From contig NZ_JAFFZW010000004.1 of NCBI RefSeq assembly GCF_017826695.1, positions 1 to 64,000 of the forward strand: a stretch of 64,000 nt of DNA. Direction: 5' to 3'. This stretch comes from Pseudomonas alliivorans. Its GTDB lineage: Bacteria; Pseudomonadota; Gammaproteobacteria; Pseudomonadales; Pseudomonadaceae. The notes beneath the pieces were generated by a model. It searched no databases, was not told where the DNA came from, and was given only the letters and a program-made list of their open reading frames with translations. Positions 36,799 through 45,208 of the stretch are shown here, in pieces (position 1 is the stretch's first letter; each line of letters opens with the position of its first letter). The position numbers and the translations under genes are program-made.

Positions 36799-38090
36799 GC
36801 GTTGAACCAGCCCAGCTTGATCACGAACAGGATCGACAGGATCACCAGCGCGGCATTCAGCTCGCGCCCGCGGCCCGATAGCAGTTTGATCGCCGTCCAG
36901 GAAATGAAACCAAAGGCGATGCCGTTGGCGATGGAATAGGTGAACGGCATCGCCAGCGTTGTAATCACTACAGGCGCGGCGACGGTAATGTCGTCCCAGT
37001 CGATTTCAGCCATGCCTGAGGCCATCAGCACCGCGACGAACAGCAGGGCAGGCGCTGTCGCATAGATCGGCACGCTGCTGGCCAGTGGCGCGAAGAACAA
37101 CGCCAGCAGGAACAGGATGGCCACCACAATGGCCGTCAGGCCGGTACGGCCACCGGCGCTCACGCCAGCCGCGGATTCGATGTAGCTGGTGGTGGTCGAG
37201 GTGCCGAGCAAGGAACCGGCCATTGCCGCCGTGCTATCGGCGATCAGGGCACGGCCCATTTTCGGCATGTGGCCGTCTTTGCCCATCAGCCCGGCGCGCT
37301 TGGCCACGCCGATCAGGGTGCCGGAGTTGTCGAAGATATCCACGAACAGGAAGGCGAAGATGATGCTGACCAGACCGACGTCCAGTGCGCCCATGATGTC
37401 CAGTTGCAGGAAGGTCGGCGCCAGCGAGGGCGGCATCGACATGATCCCGCCGAATTGACTGAAGCCGAGCGCAATCGAAGCAATGGTGACCGCCAGGATG
37501 CCGATCAGCACTGCGCCTTTGACCTTGAGCTGGTCCAGTGCAACGATCAGAAAGAAGCCCAGCGTCGCCAGAATCGGTGCGGGCTGCTTGAGATCGCCCA
37601 TGCTGAGCATGGTGACCGGGTGGCTCGCCACGATACCGGCGTTTTGCAAGGCAATCAGCGCCAGAAACAGGCCGATACCGGCCGCAATGGCCGAGCGCAG
37701 GGGCAGGGGAATGCTGTTGATGATCCATTCGCGGATACGGAAGATCGACAACAGAAAGAACATCACCGCAGACAGGAACACCGCACCCAGCGCCACCTGC
37801 CACGTATGGCCCATGTGCAGAACCACGGTGTAGGTGAAGAAGGCGTTCAGGCCCATGCCCGGTGCCAGGGCAATCGGGTAATTGGCGATCAGACCCATCA
37901 CGGCCGAACCGATGGCGGCGGCCAGGCAGGTCGCCACGAACAGCGCACCCTTGTCCATGCCAGTCTGTCCGAGGATGCTCGGGTTGACGAACAGGATGTA
38001 AGCCATCGCCAGGAACGTCGTGACGCCCGCGAGGATTTCAGTCCTCACGTTGGTGTTATGTGCCTTGAGTTGAAACAGCCTTTCCAGCAT
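36795..38090 (-). CDS. NCS2-type purine permease (AzgA-like)
   Basis: This 431-residue membrane protein has about 12-14 hydrophobic segments. It begins [20 protein letters not shown] and has the AzgA signatures [15 protein letters not shown] and [20 protein letters not shown]. AzgA/PbuG-like members import adenine, guanine or hypoxanthine with protons. The ATG at 38090 is the family start; a frame to 38915 runs antisense into the hydroxylase gene. trmA overlaps its stop. The 276-base divergent region with the molybdenum hydroxylase genes (38091-38366) was examined for a purine or xanthine riboswitch, and none was recognised. Confidence 0.88.
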   Translation of the reverse strand: MLERLFQLKAHNTNVRTEILAGVTTFLAMAYILFVNPSILGQTGMDKGALFVATCLAAAIGSAVMGLIANYPIALAPGMGLNAFFTYTVVLHMGHTWQVALGAVFLSAVMFFLLSIFRIREWIINSIPLPLRSAIAAGIGLFLALIALQNAGIVASHPVTMLSMGDLKQPAPILATLGFFLIVALDQLKVKGAVLIGILAVTIASIALGFSQFGGIMSMPPSLAPTFLQLDIMGALDVGLVSIIFAFLFVDIFDNSGTLIGVAKRAGLMGKDGHMPKMGRALIADSTAAMAGSLLGTSTTTSYIESAAGVSAGGRTGLTAIVVAILFLLALFFAPLASSVPIYATAPALLFVAVLMASGMAEIDWDDITVAAPVVITTLAMPFTYSIANGIAFGFISWTAIKLLSGRGRELNAALVILSILFVIKLGWFNA

Positions 38091-38366
38091 GTCTGGCTCC
38101 CCGTGACGCGGCCTGCGTCGTGAATGATTCAACTCCAACAGCAAAGCACAGGCCGCCTGGGCAGCCCGCAAATTGATGCGGGTCGGAAAAAGCCGCGCAT
38201 CATACCAGCAGCCAAACACGATGGGTGCGCGTGGATGACGGCTTTTAGATGATCTGCACGCCTGTCTATCGCTGTCGAGAAACCCTGAACGTTGCAAATC
38301 ATGCGAAGTCGTACCCCCTAAGACGCATAAAAAGTGCGCTGTACGAATACCTACCGTGAGGTTTCC

Positions 38367-38909
38367 ATGAATGCTCCGAACCCGATTCCCAAGGATGTCG
38401 CAGGTCATGCGATCTCGCTGACCCTCAATGGGCAACTGCGTCAACTCGATGTACAGCCCTGGACCACCTTGCTTGACCTGTTGCGCGACCGGCTTGATCT
38501 GGTCGGCACCAAGAAAGGCTGCGACCACGGTCAGTGCGGTGCTTGCACCGTACTGCGCGACGGTAAGCGGATCAATGCCTGCCTGACGCTGGCGATCATG
38601 TGCGATGGCGCCGAACTGACCACCATCGAAGGCTTGGCGGATGGCGACACGCTGCATCCGATGCAGCAGGCATTCATCAAGCATGATGCTTTCCAGTGCG
38701 GCTACTGCACGCCGGGGCAGATCTGCTCGGCGGTCGGCCTTGCCAATGAAGGGCGTGCCACCAACCGCGCCGAGATCCAGGAACTGATGAGCGGTAACCT
38801 GTGCCGCTGCGGCGCCTACAGCAACATCCTTGCTGCGGTGGAGGAGGCCTTGCCGCAGTTTCACGACGCCACCCAGGCTCAGGCTCAAGAGCAAAAGGTG
38901 AGCGCATGA
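38367..38909 (+). CDS. Molybdenum hydroxylase 2Fe-2S subunit (PaoA/YagT-like)
   Basis: This 180-residue electron-transfer subunit carries two [2Fe-2S] clusters. The plant-type ferredoxin motif is GCDHGQCGACTVLRDGKRIN plus AC, and the second set is QCGYCTPGQ with LCRCGAY. It works with the next two genes as a Moco/FAD/FeS aldehyde or purine oxidoreductase. The N-terminus (MNAPNPIPKDVAGHAISLTL) shows no twin-arginine signal, unlike E. coli PaoA, which is exported; this enzyme is therefore probably cytoplasmic. Its stop overlaps the FAD-subunit ATG by four bases. It is divergent from a purine permease, which hints at a purine or heterocycle substrate. Confidence 0.9.
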   Translation: MNAPNPIPKDVAGHAISLTLNGQLRQLDVQPWTTLLDLLRDRLDLVGTKKGCDHGQCGACTVLRDGKRINACLTLAIMCDGAELTTIEGLADGDTLHPMQQAFIKHDAFQCGYCTPGQICSAVGLANEGRATNRAEIQELMSGNLCRCGAYSNILAAVEEALPQFHDATQAQAQEQKVSA

Positions 38910-39895
38910 ATCCATTCACCTACAGCAGGCCTGCCGACATCCGTTCCGCCATCGACCTGAGCGGTCCTGCCACGCGATTCATCGCGGGCGGCACCAACCT
39001 GCTCGACCTGATGAAGGAAAACGTCGCTCGCCCCGAGCACCTGATCGACATCAACGACCTGCCGCTCAAGGACGTCACTGAAACCGCCTCGGGCGGCTTG
39101 ATGATCGGCGCGCTGGTCAGTAATGCCGACCTGGCCTGGCATCCTCTGGTCGAGCAGCGGTATCCGCTGTTGAGCCAGGCACTGCTGGCTGGCGCATCGC
39201 CGCAACTGCGCAACATGGCCAGTACCGGTGGCAATCTGTTGCAGCGTACCCGCTGTTACTACTTCTATGACGCCAGCGTGCCGTGCAACAAGCGTGAGCC
39301 GGGCAGTGGTTGTCCTGCAAAAGACGGCCTCAATCGCATTCACGCGATCTTCGGCGCCAGCGATGACTGCGTTGCGACGCATCCATCTGACATGTGTGTG
39401 GCCATGGCTGCGCTGGAAGCGGTGGTGCATGTAGAAGGCCGTGCCGGTCGCCGCACCATTGAGTTCGCAGATTTCCATCGTCTGCCGGGCGATGCGCCAC
39501 AACGTGACAATCAGTTGGCCGACGATGAACTGATTACTGCCATTGAACTGCCCGCGCCACGCTTCATGGGTCACAGCGCCTACCTGAAGGTTCGTGACCG
39601 TGCGTCCTATGCGTTTGCGCTGGTGTCGGTCGCGGCGGCACTGGAGCTGGATGGCGATGTGGTAACCGATGCACGTCTGGCGCTTGGCGGTGTGGCCCAC
39701 AAACCGTGGCGTGATAAGCAAGTCGAGCGTTTGCTGATCGGCAAGCCCGCCACTCGCGAGTCCTTTGCTGCGGCCGCAGACGCCATGCTGGCTGACGCGC
39801 AGCCGCTCGAGCACAACGCGTTCAAGGTCAAGCTGGCGCGCCGCGCGATCATCCGCGCTCTGAGCGACGCAGCACTGGGAGGTACTGCCCAATGA
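38906..39895 (+). CDS. Molybdenum hydroxylase FAD subunit with extra 4Fe-4S motif (PaoB/YagS-like)
   Basis: This 329-residue subunit has the FAD loop RFIAGGTNLLDLMKENV and STGGNLLQRTRCYYFYDASV. Cys117, Cys127, Cys136 and Cys155 are spaced as in E. coli PaoB, where they hold an additional [4Fe-4S] cluster. This makes the PaoABC type more likely than an ordinary xanthine dehydrogenase. The ATG overlaps the end of the FeS-subunit gene, and the stop overlaps the Moco-subunit gene, giving a tightly coupled operon. Confidence 0.9.
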   Translation: MNPFTYSRPADIRSAIDLSGPATRFIAGGTNLLDLMKENVARPEHLIDINDLPLKDVTETASGGLMIGALVSNADLAWHPLVEQRYPLLSQALLAGASPQLRNMASTGGNLLQRTRCYYFYDASVPCNKREPGSGCPAKDGLNRIHAIFGASDDCVATHPSDMCVAMAALEAVVHVEGRAGRRTIEFADFHRLPGDAPQRDNQLADDELITAIELPAPRFMGHSAYLKVRDRASYAFALVSVAAALELDGDVVTDARLALGGVAHKPWRDKQVERLLIGKPATRESFAAAADAMLADAQPLEHNAFKVKLARRAIIRALSDAALGGTAQ

Positions 39896-42093
39896 ATGTT
39901 CCCTTCTCCCCGATGGGCAAGCCCGTAGACCGAGTCGACGGCAAACTGAAAGTCACCGGCGGCGCACGTTACGCCGGAGAATACCCTGAGGACGGACTGC
40001 TGTTTGGCAGTGTCGTTTCCAGCACCATCGCCAATGGCCGTGTGCTGAACATCGATACCTCCGAGGCCCTTCAAGTGCCGGGCGTGGTTGCGATTCTGGA
40101 CCATACCAACCGTCCGTCGCTGGCCAGCTACGACAAGAACTACGAGGACGCCGACTCTGCAGACGGTTCTCCGTTTCGGCCTCTTTATAACGACAACGTG
40201 CTGTACAGCGGCCAGCCGCTTGCGCTGGTGGTGGCCGAGTCGCTGGAAATGGCCCGGCACGCAGGCTCGCTGATTCGGATCACCTACGAACAGCAGGCAC
40301 ACCAGACTGACCTGCAGGCCGAATTGGCACAGGCTCACGACGTGTCGTCCAGCCTGCCCAAACCGCGTGGCAACTTCGAGGCGGAACTGGCCAGCTCGGC
40401 ATTGAGTGTCGATGTGACCTACAACACGCCCAGCGAGTACCACAACCCGATGGAGCCGCATGCGTCGACCGTTCTGTATCAGGCCGACGGCAGCTTGCAG
40501 ATTCACGACAAGACCCAGGGCACGCAGAACTGTCAGGATTACCTGCACAAGGTCTTCGGCCTGGAAAAAGACCGGATTCGCGTGTTGGCCGCCTTTGTCG
40601 GTGGTGCATTCGGCTCGGGCCTGCGTCCGCAGTATCAATTGCCACTGGCCGTGATGGCCGCCTTGCACCTGAAGCGTTCGGTGCGAGTAACCCTGACACG
40701 TCAGCAGATGTTCACGTTCGGCTACCGCCCGCGCACTGTGCAGCGTTTGCGCCTTGGCGCGGCGGCCAATGGGCGTTTGCTGGCCGTCGGACACGAAGCC
40801 ATCGGCCAGACCTCGCGCTTCGAAGACTTCACCGAGCACGTCGTGGAATGGAGCGGCATGCTCTATCAGTGCGACAACGTGCAGTTGACCTACAAGCTGG
40901 TGCCGCTGGACGTGTTCACGCCGCTGGACATGCGTGCGCCGGGTGCCGCGTTGGGCATGATCGGGCTGGAATGCGCGATGGATGAACTGGCGTGTGCGCT
41001 CGCCATCGATCCTGTACGCCTGCGTCTGACCAATTTTGCCGAGCGCAACGGTAACGAAGACAAACCGTACTCCAGCAAGGAGCTGCGTGAATGTTATGCA
41101 CAGGGTGCCGAACGATTTGGCTGGGACCGTCGTAACCCCGAACCTCGCAGCATGCGCGAAGGCCGCCAACTGGTGGGCTGGGGCATGGCGGGGGGCGTCT
41201 GGGAGGCGATGCAGATGAAAGCCAGCGCCAAGGCGCGTCTCGGTTCGGATGGCAAGCTGGTGGTCAGCAGTGCCACCACTGACATCGGCACCGGCACTTA
41301 CACGGTCATGACCCAGATTGCCGCCGAAACACTGGGACTGGCGGTGGAAGACGTGACGTTCCTGTTGGGCGATTCTTCGTTGCCAACCGCGCCGCTGCAA
41401 GGTGGCTCGTTTACGGTGTCGTCGGTCGGTACAGCGGTGCAGCAAGCATGTCAGGCCTTGCAGCGTCAGTTGCTGGAAGTCGCCAAGGGCATGTACCCGC
41501 AATACGCCTCGGCTACGCCGGATGAGGTGCGGTTTGAGTCGGGCAGCCTGTATCTGGGTGATCAGGTCGTCTCGATGGCTGAACTGGCGGCGGCTCAAGC
41601 CAGTGGCGTGATCGAAGTTCAGGTCGATGCCGAGCCGGACAAAAAACGTGAAGCCTATGCGGCGGCCACCCATTCGGCGGTGTTCGTCGAAGTGCTGGTG
41701 GACGAGGATCTGGGCACCATCAAGGTCAATCGTGTGGTCAGCGCCATTGCGGCCGGACGCGTGGTCAATCCCAAGATGGCGCGCAGCCAGATCCTTGGCG
41801 GTGTGGTCTGGGGCATGGGCATGGCGTTGCAGGAAGAGGCTATGGTCGATCACGGTCTGGGACGTCCGATGAATCATAGCCTCGCCGAGTACCACATTCC
41901 GGTAAACGCGGATATCGGCGACATTGACGTGCTGTTCGTCGAAGAACATGACGAGATCGTCAATGCGCTGGGTTCCAAGGGCGTCGGTGAAATCGGCATC
42001 GTGGGTGTTCCTGCTGCGATTGCCAATGCCATCTACCATGCTACCGGAAAACGGGTCCGCGAGTTTCCGATCACGCTGGACAAGCTGTTGTAG
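39892..42093 (+). CDS. Molybdenum hydroxylase large subunit, molybdopterin-binding (PaoC/YagR-like)
   Basis: This 733-residue catalytic subunit binds the Mo-pterin cofactor. Visible segments are FVGGAFGSGLRPQYQLPLAV (dioxothiomolybdenum site loop), DMRAPGAALGMIGLECAMDE, and near the C-terminus GSKGVGEIGIVGVPAAIANA with the likely catalytic Glu. The length fits PaoC (732). It is the last gene of the three-gene operon. The chaperone that loads a cytosine form of the cofactor onto E. coli PaoC (PaoD) has no counterpart in the window. Possible reactions are oxidation of aromatic aldehydes or of purines. Confidence 0.91.
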   Translation: MNVPFSPMGKPVDRVDGKLKVTGGARYAGEYPEDGLLFGSVVSSTIANGRVLNIDTSEALQVPGVVAILDHTNRPSLASYDKNYEDADSADGSPFRPLYNDNVLYSGQPLALVVAESLEMARHAGSLIRITYEQQAHQTDLQAELAQAHDVSSSLPKPRGNFEAELASSALSVDVTYNTPSEYHNPMEPHASTVLYQADGSLQIHDKTQGTQNCQDYLHKVFGLEKDRIRVLAAFVGGAFGSGLRPQYQLPLAVMAALHLKRSVRVTLTRQQMFTFGYRPRTVQRLRLGAAANGRLLAVGHEAIGQTSRFEDFTEHVVEWSGMLYQCDNVQLTYKLVPLDVFTPLDMRAPGAALGMIGLECAMDELACALAIDPVRLRLTNFAERNGNEDKPYSSKELRECYAQGAERFGWDRRNPEPRSMREGRQLVGWGMAGGVWEAMQMKASAKARLGSDGKLVVSSATTDIGTGTYTVMTQIAAETLGLAVEDVTFLLGDSSLPTAPLQGGSFTVSSVGTAVQQACQALQRQLLEVAKGMYPQYASATPDEVRFESGSLYLGDQVVSMAELAAAQASGVIEVQVDAEPDKKREAYAAATHSAVFVEVLVDEDLGTIKVNRVVSAIAAGRVVNPKMARSQILGGVVWGMGMALQEEAMVDHGLGRPMNHSLAEYHIPVNADIGDIDVLFVEEHDEIVNALGSKGVGEIGIVGVPAAIANAIYHATGKRVREFPITLDKLL

Positions 42094-42111
42094 TCCGTTC
42101 CCGGCAAACGG

Positions 42112-42143
42112 CATGCAGGAGACGATCGACCCGCTCCTGCATG
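42112..42143 (+). terminator. Hairpin after the molybdenum hydroxylase operon
   Basis: Ten-base arms CATGCAGGAG (42112-42121) and CTCCTGCATG (42134-42143) lie 18 bases after the stop. No T-tract follows, so it is a strong stem-loop but an atypical terminator. A second stem (CTCTGCG/CGCAGAG) occurs just downstream in the same 381-base gap (42094-42474), which otherwise holds the palindrome and leader hairpin described separately. Confidence 0.5.
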
Positions 42144-42324
42144 ACAATGCTCTGCGTCCGCCGTTGATGTGGCGCAGAGTGCCACGGGCTGCATGCCCGA
42201 GCAGAGCATGCGCACGATTGGCGTCCTCAAGACCCCGCCCAGGTGAGTCATCGCGCCACGCGACAAAAGACCACACGGCTCAAGTGGCTGAATGGGACTA
42301 CTCTTTACGTGTCGGTTGACCTGT

Positions 42325-42340
42325 GTCATTGCGCAATGAC
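42325..42340. promoter_or_regulatory. Perfect 16-base palindrome upstream of cioA (candidate operator)
   Basis: GTCATTGCGCAATGAC is a perfect inverted repeat centred about 142 bases before the cioA start. A TTGACC hexamer (42316-42321) that could be a -35 element abuts it. It does not match the Anr/Fnr consensus TTGAT-N4-ATCAA. A dimeric repressor or activator site is a reasonable reading but unproven. Confidence 0.45.
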
Positions 42341-42426
42341 CGCTGATGTGAGCCAACCCGCCAATCCCTGCGTACGTCATCAGAACAAATAGAAAGACAA
42401 GCACTCCATAAACGTGGGGGCAGTCA

Positions 42427-42447
42427 CTGTTGGCTTTCTGCCAACAG
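42427..42447 (+). promoter_or_regulatory. Leader hairpin before cioA ribosome-binding site
   Basis: CTGTTGGC (42427-42434) and GCCAACAG (42440-42447) form an eight-base stem with loop TTTCT, ending 27 bases before the cioA ATG. It could affect translation or stability of the message. Confidence 0.4.
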
Positions 42448-42474
42448 CCGGTTTCACCTGAGAGAGGAACACTT

Positions 42475-43914
42475 ATGTTCGGTTTGGAGGCTATCGATCT
42501 CGCCCGAATTCAGTTCGCATTCACGATTTCGTTCCACATCCTGTTTCCTGCCATCACCATCGGTCTGGCAAGTTATCTGGCTGTGCTCGAAGGCCTGTGG
42601 CTGAAGACCCGCGAAGATGTGTATCGCGACCTGTACCACTTCTGGTCCAAGATCTTTGCTGTCAACTTCGGCATGGGTGTGGTTTCCGGACTGGTCATGG
42701 CCTATCAATTCGGCACCAACTGGAGCCGCTTCTCTGACTTTGCAGGCGCTGTCACGGGACCGCTGCTGACGTATGAAGTGTTGACGGCGTTCTTCCTCGA
42801 GGCCGGCTTCCTCGGCGTGATGCTGTTCGGCTGGAACCGTGTCGGGCGCAACCTGCACTTCTTCTCCACGATCATGGTCGCCATCGGCACGCTGATTTCC
42901 ACGTTCTGGATTCTGTCGTCCAACAGCTGGATGCAGACCCCGCAAGGCTTCGAAATCATCGACGGCCGCGTGATCCCGACCGACTGGTTCGCGGTGGTCT
43001 TCAACCCGTCGTTCCCGTACCGCCTGACGCACATGGCGATTGCTGCCTTTGTCGCGACGGCGTTCTTTGTCGGCTCCTCGGCTGCCTGGCACCTGTTGCG
43101 TGGCCGCGACACGCCAGCGGTGCGCAAGATGCTCTCGATGGCCATGTGGATGGCACTGATCGTTGCGCCGATTCAGGCTGTCGTAGGTGACTTCCACGGT
43201 CTGAATACGCTCAAGCATCAGCCCGCCAAGATTGCCGCGATTGAAGGCCACTGGGAAAACGTTGGTGATGAACCGACCCCGCTGATCCTGTTCGGTATTC
43301 CGGACATGAAGGAAGAGCGCACCAAATACGCGGTGGAAATTCCTTATCTGGGCAGCCTTATCCTGACCCACAGCCTGGACAAGCAGGTTCCGGCGTTGAA
43401 GGAATTCAAACCTGAAGACCGTCCGAATTCGACCATCGTGTTCTGGTCGTTCCGGGTCATGGTTGCGCTGGGCATGCTGATGATCCTGACCGGTCTGTGG
43501 AGCCTGTGGCTGCGCAAGCGCGGCACGCTCTATCAGTCTCGTCCGTTCCTGTACCTGGCGTTGTGGATGGGGCCTTCCGGTCTGGTTGCGATCCTGGCGG
43601 GCTGGTTCACCACCGAGATCGGCCGCCAGCCGTGGGTCGTCTACGGTCTGATGCGCACCGCCGATGCCTCGTCAGGGCACAGCGTCGCTCAGATGAGCAT
43701 TACTCTGGTGCTGTTCGTGGTCGTCTACTTCGTGCTGTTCGGCGCGGGCCTGGGCTACATGATGCGTCTGGTACGCAAAGGTCCGAAGGCTTACGTCGAG
43801 CATGTGCCGCACGGTGGCCCCGGTCAGAAACGTACACCGGCCCGTCCGCTCTCTGCTGCCGTTGAAAGCGCAGAAGATGGCGACAACGTTGACGCGCTCG
43901 GCAAGGGGAATTAA
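42475..43914 (+). CDS. cioA: Cyanide-insensitive ubiquinol oxidase subunit I
   Basis: This 479-residue haem-bearing subunit belongs to the bd-type quinol oxidase found in Pseudomonas as CIO. The N-terminus LARIQFAFTISFHILFPAIT carries a haem-ligand His, the central region NTLKHQPAKIAAIEGHWEN forms the start of the quinol loop, and GWFTTEIGRQPWVVYGLMRT is strictly typical. The protein is short between these, which is the CIO hallmark (no long Q-loop). ATG 42475 follows GAGAGAGGAAC. cioB begins three bases after its stop. Confidence 0.94.
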   Translation: MFGLEAIDLARIQFAFTISFHILFPAITIGLASYLAVLEGLWLKTREDVYRDLYHFWSKIFAVNFGMGVVSGLVMAYQFGTNWSRFSDFAGAVTGPLLTYEVLTAFFLEAGFLGVMLFGWNRVGRNLHFFSTIMVAIGTLISTFWILSSNSWMQTPQGFEIIDGRVIPTDWFAVVFNPSFPYRLTHMAIAAFVATAFFVGSSAAWHLLRGRDTPAVRKMLSMAMWMALIVAPIQAVVGDFHGLNTLKHQPAKIAAIEGHWENVGDEPTPLILFGIPDMKEERTKYAVEIPYLGSLILTHSLDKQVPALKEFKPEDRPNSTIVFWSFRVMVALGMLMILTGLWSLWLRKRGTLYQSRPFLYLALWMGPSGLVAILAGWFTTEIGRQPWVVYGLMRTADASSGHSVAQMSITLVLFVVVYFVLFGAGLGYMMRLVRKGPKAYVEHVPHGGPGQKRTPARPLSAAVESAEDGDNVDALGKGN

Positions 43915-43917
43915 GCC

Positions 43918-44925
43918 ATGGGTATCGATCTTCCGCTGATCTGGGCCGTCATCATCATCTTCGGCATCATGATGTACGTTGTGATGGACGGCTTCGACCT
44001 GGGTATCGGGATTCTCTTCCCGTTCATGAAGGACAGTTCCGACCGCGACGTGATGATGAACACCGTCGCACCGGTCTGGGACGGCAACGAAACCTGGCTG
44101 GTATTGGGCGGCGCCGCGTTGTTCGGCGCGTTCCCGCTGGCTTACTCGGTGGTGCTGTCGGCGCTGTACCTGCCGTTGATGTTCATGCTGATGGGCCTGA
44201 TCTTCCGTGGCGTTGCGTTCGAGTTCCGCTTCAAGGCGACCGACGAGAAACGTCACCTGTGGGACAAGGCGTTCATCGGCGGCTCGTTGGCAGCAACGTT
44301 CTTTCAGGGCGTGGCGCTGGGTGCATTCATCGAGGGCATACCGGTGGTGAACCGCCAGTTTGCAGGCGGCTCACTCGACTGGCTGGCGCCGTTTCCGATG
44401 TTCTGCGGCCTGGCGCTGATCGTGGCTTACGCACTGCTGGGCTGCACTTGGCTGATCATGAAAACCGAAGGGCCTCTGCAGAAAGCGATGCATGATCTGG
44501 CGCGTCCTCTGGCGGTGGCTGTGCTGGTGGTAATGGGTGTGGTCAGCCTGTGGACGCCACTGGCCCATGCTGACATCGCACACCGCTGGTTCAGCATGCC
44601 GAACCTTGTCTGGTTCATGCCGGTGCCGATTCTGGTGTTGGTGACCATGTACGGGTTGTTCAAGGCCGTGGCACGCAACGCGCATTACACGCCGTTCCTG
44701 CTGACCCTGCTGCTGATCTTCCTGGGTTACAGCGGGTTGGGCATCAGCCTGTGGCCGAACATCATCCCGCCGTCCGTTTCGATCTGGGAAGCCGCTGCGC
44801 CGCCGCAAAGCCAGGGCTTCATGCTGGTCGGTACGCTGTTCATCATCCCGTTCATCCTCGGATACACCTTCTGGAGCTACTACGTGTTCCGCGGCAAAGT
44901 CACCGCAGAAGACGGTTATCACTAG
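43918..44925 (+). CDS. cioB: Cyanide-insensitive ubiquinol oxidase subunit II
   Basis: This 335-residue membrane subunit has about eight helices and is typical of the CydB/CioB family: N-terminal IDLPLIWAVIIIFGIMMYVV, then MDGFDLGIGILFPF and the WDGNETWLVLGGAALFGAFP segment. It pairs with CioA. The ribosome-binding site AAGGGGAA lies inside the end of cioA. A DUF2474 gene follows after 21 bases, so the operon has three genes. Confidence 0.94.
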   Translation: MGIDLPLIWAVIIIFGIMMYVVMDGFDLGIGILFPFMKDSSDRDVMMNTVAPVWDGNETWLVLGGAALFGAFPLAYSVVLSALYLPLMFMLMGLIFRGVAFEFRFKATDEKRHLWDKAFIGGSLAATFFQGVALGAFIEGIPVVNRQFAGGSLDWLAPFPMFCGLALIVAYALLGCTWLIMKTEGPLQKAMHDLARPLAVAVLVVMGVVSLWTPLAHADIAHRWFSMPNLVWFMPVPILVLVTMYGLFKAVARNAHYTPFLLTLLLIFLGYSGLGISLWPNIIPPSVSIWEAAAPPQSQGFMLVGTLFIIPFILGYTFWSYYVFRGKVTAEDGYH

Positions 44926-44946
44926 TCCGAACAGAGGAGATTGATC

Positions 44947-45114
44947 ATGTCTGGCAAGAACTCGATGCACGACCCGGATCCGGCGCTGAGCAAGCCGCTC
45001 TGGCAACGACTGGCCTGGCTGGTCGGCATCTGGGCGGGCAGTGTGTTTGCACTGTTTATCGTTGCCAGCCTGATGCGGATGTTCATGAACGCAGCGGGCC
45101 TGACGACGCACTGA
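44947..45114 (+). CDS. DUF2474 small membrane protein of the Cio oxidase (CydX-like)
   Basis: This 55-residue protein was found by reading the 280-base gap after cioB. It has a strong ribosome-binding site (AGAGGAGA), an ATG at 44947 and a TGA at 45112-45114. A charged N-terminus (MSGKNSMHDPDPALSKPLWQ) is followed by one transmembrane helix (about residues 21-46; RLAWLVGIWAGSVFALFIVA). Such DUF2474 proteins sit after cioB in many pseudomonads and are thought to be the equivalent of CydX, a single-helix oxidase subunit that stabilises the haems. A terminator follows 46 bases after the stop. Confidence 0.85.
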   Translation: MSGKNSMHDPDPALSKPLWQRLAWLVGIWAGSVFALFIVASLMRMFMNAAGLTTH

Positions 45115-45160
45115 TCGTCACTGAAAGCATTCCCACACCGTGTCCACGGACACGTTTTAC

Positions 45161-45189
45161 AAACCCTCCGGTTTCGGAGGGTTTTTTTT
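45161..45189. terminator. Bidirectional rho-independent terminator (cio operon / rlmG)
   Basis: AAACCCTCCG (45161-45170), loop GTTT, and CGGAGGGTTT (45175-45184) followed by five more T residues. On the minus strand the AAA run supplies the T-tract, so it serves both cio and rlmG, whose stop is 20 bases beyond. Confidence 0.92.
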
Positions 45190-45208
45190 GCTGCGAAAAC
45201 GAGGGTGA

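Noticed and set aside
38091..38366. Possible purine or xanthine riboswitch in the divergent region
   Set aside because: I could not recognise the conserved core of any known purine-, xanthine- or guanidine-type RNA. A covariance-model search would be decisive.
39607..42276. 889-codon minus-strand open frame over the molybdenum hydroxylase subunits
   Set aside because: It is antisense to genes with strong motif support. Its composition (many H, Q and R) is typical of a reverse-complement shadow.
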